From: Symsagittifera roscoffensis
Lineage: Eukaryota; Xenacoelomorpha; Acoela; Convolutidae
Direction of reading: 5' to 3'
Assembly: GCF_963678635.1 (NCBI RefSeq)
Contig: NC_087067.1
Span: 7,547,716-7,611,715, forward strand
DNA: 64,000 bases
A model generated the notes under the pieces. That model had not been told where the DNA came from, did no database searches, and worked only from the letters and a program-made list of their open reading frames with translations. This document shows, piece after piece, positions 57,081 to 64,000 of this stretch (the stretch's first letter is position 1; every line of letters begins with the position of its first letter). Position numbers and translations under genes: made by a program.

Positions 57081-57640
57081 TCACGGGTCTAGCTTCACGT
57101 CCTGTCCGTAGTTTAGATTGACGATTCGGGCCAGAGGGTAGTACCCACGCTGACTGTCTGGCTCAATCACCCACACAAGGTCGCCTGTTTTAAATGTGAA
57201 GTCAGAATGAGTGTGCCACTTGACGCGCTTATTCAGCGAGGGAACATATTCTCGAAGCCAACGAGACCAAATCGCGTTAGCATATGACTGCGCTCGCACG
57301 TACCTTTTCTTGTGATCGAAGTGCTCCCCGGGTAAAAGCGAAGGAAAGCTTGTGGCATGTTGTCCAAGCAAAAAGTGGTTTGGGGTTAACGCTTCTAGCT
57401 CACGTGAATCAGTACTAACGGGAGTGATTGGCCTCGAAGTCAAAGCCTGCTCAACTAAGCAGAGTGTTGTTCCTAACACCTCTTCAGTGACTCACCTACT
57501 GCCTAGGATATCGTACAGCACGCGCTTCACGCTTCGGACGAGGCGTTCCCAGGAGCCGCCATGATGGGGTGCGCCTGGCGGGTTAAATTTCCAAGTGACA
57601 CCTTTGTGTGCAAAAATGGTCGGAGCCATGCCATTCTAGC
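57081..57640 (-). pseudogene. Integrase end and C-terminal (DUF5641-type) domain, copy A
   Basis: From 57640 the frame reads [20 protein letters not shown], hits a stop (TGA just before VTEEVLGTTL), then continues to 57081 with LTPNHFLLGQHAT, WSRWLREYVPSLNKR and TGDLVWVIEPDSQRGYYPLA, the BEL/Pao C-terminal domain that follows the integrase. The end (NLNYGQDVKLDP) looks complete. Confidence 0.85.
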
Positions 57641-58103
57641 TCTTGATGCAGGCAAGTAATTCCTTTTCCGCACCAACGAAGTTCGTGCCGTTATCCGACC
57701 AGATTGTGCTTGGCGTACCACGGCGCGCAATGAACCGTTCAATGCCCATGACACAAGAACTGGTGTCCAGAGATGGTACAAACTCAAGGTGTACAGCCCT
57801 GGTGGTGAGGCAAGTAAAAAGAAATCGCCATCTATTTTCAAGGTGAACCTTGAGGGCTTCCGAAGAAATCCCCCGCGTACCGGTATCAGCTGGATTATCG
57901 CCGCTCAGAACATGGTGCCACTCATCAACAGTGGTCGATTCGAGGATTTCGCCGACACGATTAGCGGCGAATACAAGTAATTTTTCAGTGGAGTTTATAT
58001 ATTTGAGTTTTGTGCGAACTCGAGATTCGCGCACGCAAAAATCCAACAGCACAGAAAACGTCCTGCGAGCTATCACCGAACATGTGGAGCTCAACTTGAT
58101 CAA
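57636..58103 (-). pseudogene. RNase H remnant joined to integrase core, copy A
   Basis: Reads VFAANRVGEILESTTVDEWH and NPADTGTRGISSEAL (end of the RNase H-like region), then within a few residues RWRFLFTCLTTRAVHLEF and TIWSDNGTNFVGAEKE (integrase, second Asp motif). The intervening ~250 residues normal for BEL pol, holding the integrase zinc domain and first Asp motif, are missing. A further deletion removed the RNase H core upstream. Ends at a stop after LACIKS. Confidence 0.85.
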
Positions 58104-58137
58104 CAGGCTCTGTGAAGTAACAACGGGGAATAGTCAA

Positions 58138-59031
58138 TTACCCTAAGAGAGGGAGACCCGAGTGCCACTCGAGAAACTTGTCTCTGATGTCTTCTGGCAA
58201 TTCGTCGTCCCATCTTTGACCACTGATTTTCAAAATATCTTTAAGTAAAAGACGGGCTCTAATTGTGTATGAAGCTACTAACCCAACAGGGTCAAACACA
58301 GAAGAGACGAAACTCAAGACGGTTCGTTGAGTTATTGCTTTATCGAGAGGACGATCCACGCCTCTGCTAACAACTAATGTGTCTTTCAAATGGTCCCACT
58401 TAAGACCTAAGACGTGTGATGATTGTTCGGCACCGTTACATATTTCCTTGATGGGTGAAGACGAGGTTTCGGATTCCTCGGGGTTCATTGCTGAAGTGAT
58501 TTCATCAGCATTACTGACAAATTTAGTCAATTTAAATCCCCCCAATTTTAGTAAGGAAACCAAATTGCGACTAATTTTAATTGCATGGGTAACGTTCTCG
58601 AATGAATCCAAGTAATCGTCCATGTAAAATTTTTCATTTACGACTGAGGCGGCCTCAGGGTATGTGGACATATTATCAGTGTCTGTTTTTCGCAACGCGG
58701 AATTGGCGCACGTAGGCGAATCCCGTGCGCCGATTATTTGGCGACTGTACTGATAAACTACCACATCGGAAGTGGTATCCTCCCGCCACAAAAAACGGAG
58801 CAAAATTTGATCGCGGGCAAGGACTCCTACCTGGAGGAACATACCCTCTATATCCGCTGAGACGGCGTACTTGTGTTGACGGAATCGCAAAAGTACACAA
58901 GTTAAATTTTGGAGTAGGTCCGGACCCACCAATAAGGACTTATTTAAGGATGTGCTGTGAAACTTAGAAGCCCCATTAAGGACTCTAGGCATCCTCTTCA
59001 GCACTTCTGTTTTTTTTCTCAACAACAGCAA
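58138..59031 (-). pseudogene. RT core and A17 region, copy A, with foreign N-terminus
   Basis: From about 58984 downward this equals the second part of the copy B RT (VLNGASKFH, SADIEGMFLQVGV, EKFYMDDYLDS with YMDD, SFVSSVFDPVGLVASYT). Above the junction the frame stays open into copy B's 3' region, adding LLLRKKTEVLKRMPR. The chimeric frame is a product of the tandem duplication. Ends at LPLLG, as copy B does. Confidence 0.88.
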
Positions 59032-59591
59032 AATCAGCTTCTGTTACTTCTCAAAACTTTGATTGGGTACCACTATCTGTCTTAAGTCTAACAAGTTCAT
59101 CAGACAAATTGCGGTTGTCGCTGAGATTCAAGTTCAAATTGAATCTGTTTGTCTTGAATATTAAAATCTGGGACTACAGCTAAAAAAATTTGGCCTAACA
59201 CGATTTAACATCTCCTTATTGGTCGAGTTTCTATTCTCCGCTCTCTTGTGGCAATGAAGTTAAGGTGGCTTCTTTATGACAAATCATATATAGAGAGGAC
59301 TTTGATTTGATAAAAAATTCTCCATGTAAGCCCCAACCTCTATTTAAAAATTGCAAATTTGAGCAGATTCCATGAAAGATTGAATAATTTGCGAAATAAA
59401 AATCCTCTCTGTAATGATACTTTGCCAAAATGTATGAAATGATCAATTTGCCAAAATAAAATCTTACAAAACGCGCCCTCTTTTTAGCATTTTTAAGTTT
59501 GCGTAAAACTTTTTATTTGTATAAAGTTTCGCTCTCAAAATAACCGTGATGATCTAGAATGATGGTGAAAATTGACTGTTCTAATTGGTGA

Positions 59592-59843
59592 ATGGACACA
59601 TCTGTTCTTCTAGTGCTGCCTAATGGTGATACAGCAAAATTTTTTTCGTTTCTGACTCAAGTCTTAAAGAAGTATCATGTTTTTATTGGTCAAAAATGTT
59701 TGGCCTCCTTGAGCAAGACTTCGTCAGAGTATATTGCGTGGTTTTTCGAAATGTTTACAGACTGGGAACATTCGCCAAAAGTTTGGAGTGTTTCATCGAA
59801 AAAGTTGGTCTTTATAAGGAGAAGTTGGAAACGCTATAAATAA
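59592..59843 (+). CDS. 83-codon ORF of unknown function, copy B
   Basis: Same sequence as 55930-56181 without a difference seen. An 83-residue product with hydrophobic patches (LLVLP, FFSFL, AWFFEMF) and a basic tail. See copy A for context. Confidence 0.35.
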   Translation: MDTSVLLVLPNGDTAKFFSFLTQVLKKYHVFIGQKCLASLSKTSSEYIAWFFEMFTDWEHSPKVWSVSSKKLVFIRRSWKRYK

Positions 59844-60540
59844 AAGATTCCTGAAGCCAAAACGCAAGGTCGAGAATTCAAAATGCAGCATCAGGTCTGC
59901 CCATCGGATTAATCTATTTTGATAGGTCTTATTTCTTCAATTTTCGATTGAAACAGTAATCATAACTTTGTGATTGGTTAAAATTTGTAACCGATTTCCT
60001 AAAAGGTAGTTGCCGAAGAATTCGAGCGACCAGACTGAGGCAAGAAGCGTTCATGCTATACTTCTGCTTTGAAAATTTTTTAGAGCTCTCGGATAAAGTT
60101 ATAGTTTCCACTTATCCGGTTCAACTCATGCTCTAAAGTTGACGCAAGTCACCTGTGTCTGTTGGCAAGTTTCTGTGCACTGTTTTGATGCGTTATAATT
60201 GTACAATTTGGTATATCAGCGGTGTGCTCGCTAAATCTCCGTAGAATGAAGTTAAAACCGAAAAATCAATAATGAATTCATATTCTCGGCAATACAGAAT
60301 TTATCGGATATATTGATAATTTTCATTCAAGTTTTTGCTGTTAAACAAGTTCATAATTTTTTAACCAATATTCAGCTCCAATAAACAAATTGGCGCAAGC
60401 TAGCCACCAGAACCGGTCGGTAATGTCCTTGAGACAAATTGCTCTTTTTGGCGGTCAGCCTTAATCAAGGCTGAACCGAATTAGAACCAAAAAAACAGTT
60501 AAAATAGGATATAATCCCCGTTTTTATCATATTAATACAT

Positions 60541-60624
60541 GGGCAGGTGAGGGACTCGAACCTACGTCAACTGTTATGTCACACATATAATCGGCGTTAG
60601 CTTAGGCCACTCGGCCAACTGTGC
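60541..60624 (-). other. tRNA-derived sequence (long-variable-arm type), copy B
   Basis: As copy A but with a perfect B box GGTTCGAGTCC (60552-60562) and the same A box (60607-60617). The T stem is not well paired and the acceptor arms do not pair. Confidence 0.5.
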
Positions 60625-60723
60625 TTTTTTATATGAATCTATACTCTTGTTTTATATGCATCTATACTCTACATTTGCTTTGCAACATCCTCCCACCTGA
60701 AGAAGGAAGAACCGGAGCGAGCT

Positions 60724-61210
60724 TCGGGCCAGAGGGTAGTACCCACGCTGACTGTCTGGCTCAATCACCCACACAAGGTCGCCTGTTTTAAATGTGAAGT
60801 CAGAATGAGTGTACCACTTGACGCGCTTATTCAGCGAGGGAACATATTCTCGAAGCCAACGAGACCAAATCGCCTTAGCATATGACTGCGCTCGCACGTA
60901 CCTTTTCTTGTGATCGAAGTGCTCCCCGGGTAAAAGTGAGGGAAAGCTTGTGGCATGTTGTCCAAGCAAAAAGTGGTTTGGGGTTAACGCTTCTAGCTCA
61001 CGTGAATCAGTACTAACGGGAGTGATTGGCCTCGAAGTCAAAGCCTGCTCAACTAAGCAGAGTGTTGTTCCTAACACCTCTTCAGTGACTCACCTACTGC
61101 CTAGGATATCGTACAGCACGCGCTTCACGCTTCGAACGAGGCGTTCCCAGGAGCCGCCATGATGGGGTGCGCCTGGCGGGTTAAATTTCCAAGTGACACC
61201 TTTGCAGGAC
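60724..61210 (-). pseudogene. Integrase end and C-terminal domain, copy B, truncated
   Basis: Same content as 57081-57640, but the 65-bp deletion after RGYYPLAR shifts the frame and replaces the last residues. The in-frame stop between VLYDI and LGTTLCL is shared with copy A. Confidence 0.82.
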
Positions 61211-61661
61211 ATTCCTTTTCCGCACCAACGAAGTTCGTGCCGTTATCCGACCAGATTGTGCTTGGCGTACCACGGCGCGCAATGAACCGTTCAATGCCCA
61301 TGACACAAGAACTGGTGTCCAGAGATGGTACAAACTCAAGGTGTACAGCCCTGGTGGTGAGGCAAGTAAAAAAAAATCGCCATCTTTTTTCAGTGCTTCT
61401 GCGAACCTTGAGGGCTTCCGAAGAAATCCCCCGCGTACCGGTATCAGCTGGATTTTCGCCGCTCTGAACATGGTGCCACTCATCAACAGTGGTCGATTCG
61501 AGGATATCGCCGACACGATTAGCGGTGAATACAGGTAATTTTTCACTGGAGTTTATATATTTGAGTTTTGTGCGAACTCGAGAGTCGCGCACGCAAAAAT
61601 CCAACAGCACAGAAAACGTCCTGCGAGCTATCACCGAACATGTGGAGCTCAATTTGATCAA
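61125..61661 (-). pseudogene. RNase H remnant joined to integrase core, copy B
   Basis: Same internal joins as copy A (NPADTGTRGISSEALKV then KRWRFFFTCLTTRAVHLEF), proving these deletions are older than the duplication. The extra 46-bp deletion follows VGAEKE and shifts the frame. Confidence 0.85.
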
Positions 61662-61695
61662 CAGGCTCTGTGAAGTAACAACGGGGAATAGTCAA

Positions 61696-63972
61696 TTACC
61701 CTAAGAGAGGGAGACCGGAGTGCCACTCGAGAAACTTGTCTCTGATGTCTTCTGGCAATTCGTCGTCCCAACTTTGACCACTGATTTTCCAAATATCTTT
61801 AAGTAAAAGACGGGCTCTAATTGTGTATGAAGCTACTAACCCAACAGGGTCAAACACAGAAGAGACGAAACTCAAGACGGTTCGTTGAGTTATTGCTTTA
61901 TCGAGAGGACGATCCACGCCCCTGCTAACAACTAATATGTCTTTCAAATGGTCCCACTTAAGACCTAAGACGTGTGATGATTGTTGGGCACCGTTACATA
62001 TTTCCTTGATGGGTGAAGACGAGGTTTCGGATTCCTCGGGGTTCATTGCTGAAGTGATTTCATCAGCATTACTGACAAATTTAGTCAATTTAAATCCCCC
62101 CAATTTTAGTAAAGAAACCAAATCGCGACTAATTTTAATTGCATGGGTAACGTTCTCGAATGAATCCAAGTAATCGTCCATGTAAAATTTTTCATTTACG
62201 ACTGAGGCGGCCTCAGGGTATGTGGACATATTATCAGTGTCTGTTTTTCGCAACGCGGAATTGGCGCACGTAGGCGAATCCCGTGCGCCGATTATATGGC
62301 GAGTGTACTGATAAACTACCACATCGGAAGTGGTATCCTCCCGCCACAAAAAACGGAGCAAAATTTGATCGCGGGCAAGGACTCCTACCTGGAGGAACAT
62401 ACCCTCTATATCCGCTGAGACGGCGTACTTGTGTTGACGGAATCGCAAAAGTACAAAAGTTAAATTTTGGAGTAGGTCCAGACCCACCAATAAGGACTTA
62501 TTTAAGGATGTGCCGTGAAACTTAGAAGCCCCATTAAGGACTCGGCGCACCTTACCCGGCTTATTCGGGTTTACGAAGGGATGGTGCGGAAGATACCACT
62601 CGCGATCCGAACGCTTACGTGGATTATGCGGTTCGACGGTAACGACATAGCCTTTCCTAACGTCCTCTCTAATTGTTTCTGCGTATCTTTCGCGCAGCTC
62701 AGTGTCTTTTATTAACCTTCTCTCCAATGTTTTAAATTGGACGAGTGACGAGTAGTAATTGTTTGGTAGACTGACATTACTATCAATCCAAAGCATAGGC
62801 ACAATGTATCTTTCGCCATTGTGAACGGTTTCAGAATTTAGGATGGATAAAGCATGTTTATCCGCGGCGGAACGGGCATCGACTTGTTTGAAAGCACCAT
62901 ACAATTCCAACTGGTACCAGGATTCTATCTGGTCAGTCAGAGAAGAATCTTCAACAACACACTTGAAATACGAAGAAGTAGAATTAACGGACGGCGGCAA
63001 CGGACCACTTATGACCCAACCTATCGGTAGGCGAACGGAACACGGTGAGTTTTTATCATCTCCCAAGATGAACTCAATGGGTTTAACGACGTGGTAGTAG
63101 TCTTGTCCGATAATAACTTCAACGTCCTCATAAGTATATTGATTGGGCTTAATAGGTGCTAATTGTGGATATCTGTTCTGCAAATCAGCAATATTGATTA
63201 ATTCGGAACCAATCCGAATATTGTCTTTAACATATACACAGAAAAAAAATACGAAACCAGTTTTATTTGGCTCGGAGGAAACTGTAAACTTGACCCTCTG
63301 AGTCTCAACAACGGTGGTTGAATTGAAACCACTAATTGACAAGTTAACGGGCTCCCCTACTAAGCCGAGACGGTTTACGAGTGACGAAGACAACCAGGAG
63401 TGAGTCGATGCACTATCACAAAGAACCAACGTCAGGAGACTGGTTACATCCGATGGTACACCAAGTGTTGCAATTGGCAACAACCCTTTAGAAGATTCAA
63501 TGTCATGTACATCACTAACAGCGGCATGGGAGGAAGTGTTTGTAGTCTCCTTATATTGTCTTCCGGATTTGTTTGTTCCAGCCTTATTCGAGACCTTTGA
63601 ATTTTCCTTCCGAGGAAATATTCTTTCGGCTCCATGGAGCAAGACATTATGTGTGCTATCACACTCTGGCTTTGGGCACTTTTTTGCTCTAGAACATTGC
63701 CGGAAACTATTATTGTTATTGAGGCAAGCGAAGCAAAGTTTCTGTTCAGCAAAGTATTTTGCTCGCTGAGTAGCATTCTTTTCCTTAAAAACAGCACAAT
63801 TCCACAATGCATGATTACCCTTACACAAAACGCACGGCGGAAACTTAGGTTTATCCTGAGCCTTACTAGTTACCTGGCTATTGGCTGCAAAAATTTTGCT
63901 TGTTTTTGGTTTAACTGGTTCCTCGTTTTTTGCCTTAGATGTGAGTAAACGTAATCTTTCATGCCCCTCCGA
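61696..63972 (-). pseudogene. BEL/Pao gag end, protease, RT and A17 region (copy B)
   Basis: Open for about 758 codons from a stop at 63973-63975. Order: CCHC knuckles (CVLCKGNHALWNC; CFACLNNNNSFRQC), aspartic protease with LVLCDSASTHSWLSS (DUF1758 type; DSA in place of DSG), RT with SADIEGMFLQVGV and EKFYMDDYLDS (YMDD), and the Pao-specific A17 region (TVLSFVSSVFDPVGLVASYT). It ends at a stop after LPLLG, where the RNase H should begin. This part is intact, but gag upstream is interrupted at 63973 and the enzyme set downstream is deleted, so the element as a whole is defective. Confidence 0.9.
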
Positions 63973-64000
63973 TTAACAACCTTGGTTCGGATAAGTGGAA

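Larger units (their letters stand above)
55313..58984 (-). mobile_element. BEL/Pao element, duplicated 3' part (copy A)
   Basis: Direct tandem copy of 58985-62543 (junction near 58985, where sequence equivalent to 55313 meets RT sequence equivalent to 62543). It carries the RT core, A17 region, broken RNase H/integrase, C-terminal domain and 1.7 kb of 3' sequence. gag, protease and the front of RT are absent. Confidence 0.9.
58985..62543 (-). mobile_element. BEL/Pao element, 3' part (copy B)
   Basis: The segment that is repeated as copy A. Relative to copy A it lacks 65 bp near 60724 and about 46 bp near 61207, neither a multiple of three, so copy A is the more intact at its 3' end. Copy B is continuous with protease and gag at its 5' side and is therefore the parental locus. 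Confidence 0.9.

Noticed and set aside
63444-63948. ORFs overlapping the BEL gag-protease region in other frames and on the plus strand
   Set aside because: Shadows of the 758-codon minus-strand frame with CCHC, protease and RT motifs.
1-64000. CRISPR array, bacterial operon, phage or plasmid content
   Set aside because: No regularly spaced short repeats with unique spacers, no ribosome-binding-site-led gene runs, and intron-split genes throughout.

Overview
The window is AT-rich, intron-containing eukaryotic DNA with invertebrate-animal character. It holds short exons with GT/AG splice sites, a class A (rhodopsin-like) GPCR exon, a theta-class glutathione S-transferase, a cullin-neddylation (DCN1-like) exon, and BEL/Pao and Ty3/gypsy LTR retrotransposons. 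No bacterial operon, CRISPR array or phage signal was seen. I cannot name the species. A gap of exactly 200 Ns (31090-31289) shows this is an assembled scaffold. Most ORFs of 60-100 codons here are chance ORFs, so host genes had to be found as exons.

Host genes. (1) Plus strand, 1938-2152: last coding exon of a DCN1-like (DCUN1D) gene, running in from the left. (2) Minus strand, 16372 to 10339: a theta GST in three recognisable exons with matching splice phases (16218-16372, 11959-12241, 10339-10598). The first coding exon was not found. One intron carries a 2.8-kb retroelement, and the last intron carries half of a foldback transposon about 10 bp from the splice acceptor. (3) Plus strand, 32592-32678: a candidate first exon with a hydrophobic segment. 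(4) Plus strand, 37978-40502: an unrecognised gene with two convincing exons and a tandemly duplicated terminal exon, one copy ending early at a stop codon. (5) Plus strand, 48558-48778: a GPCR exon covering TM1 to the start of TM3.

Repeats and mobile DNA fill most of the rest. 2.85-6.25 kb is a 1.69-kb direct tandem duplication built of older units of about 155 bp; a decayed relative lies at 9.0-9.9 kb. One Ty3/gypsy-like family appears twice, head to head: 12999-15831 (minus) and 21314-31089 (plus). Comparing them exposes a probable LTR, a small leader ORF, a triple hairpin and a long unrecognised basic ORF before the capsid. A second, unrelated gypsy element, broken and 3'-truncated, lies at 33221-37400. 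A foldback family with a GCGCGA/TCGCGC core is present as a single arm (10.6 kb), a complete 1.2-kb inverted repeat (50054-51258) and a probable 3.2-kb composite (45115-48340). Three other small inverted-repeat families are at 18.1 kb, 38.8 kb and 19.6/42.9 kb.

The right end (55313-64000) is a minus-strand BEL/Pao element. Its 3' part is tandemly duplicated (about 3.6 kb), and both copies share internal deletions that removed the RNase H core and the front of the integrase. An 83-codon ORF of unknown function lies on the opposite strand in both copies without a difference.

All exon calls come from reading translations, splice signals and phase by eye. Repeat boundaries are usually good to about 10-30 bp.
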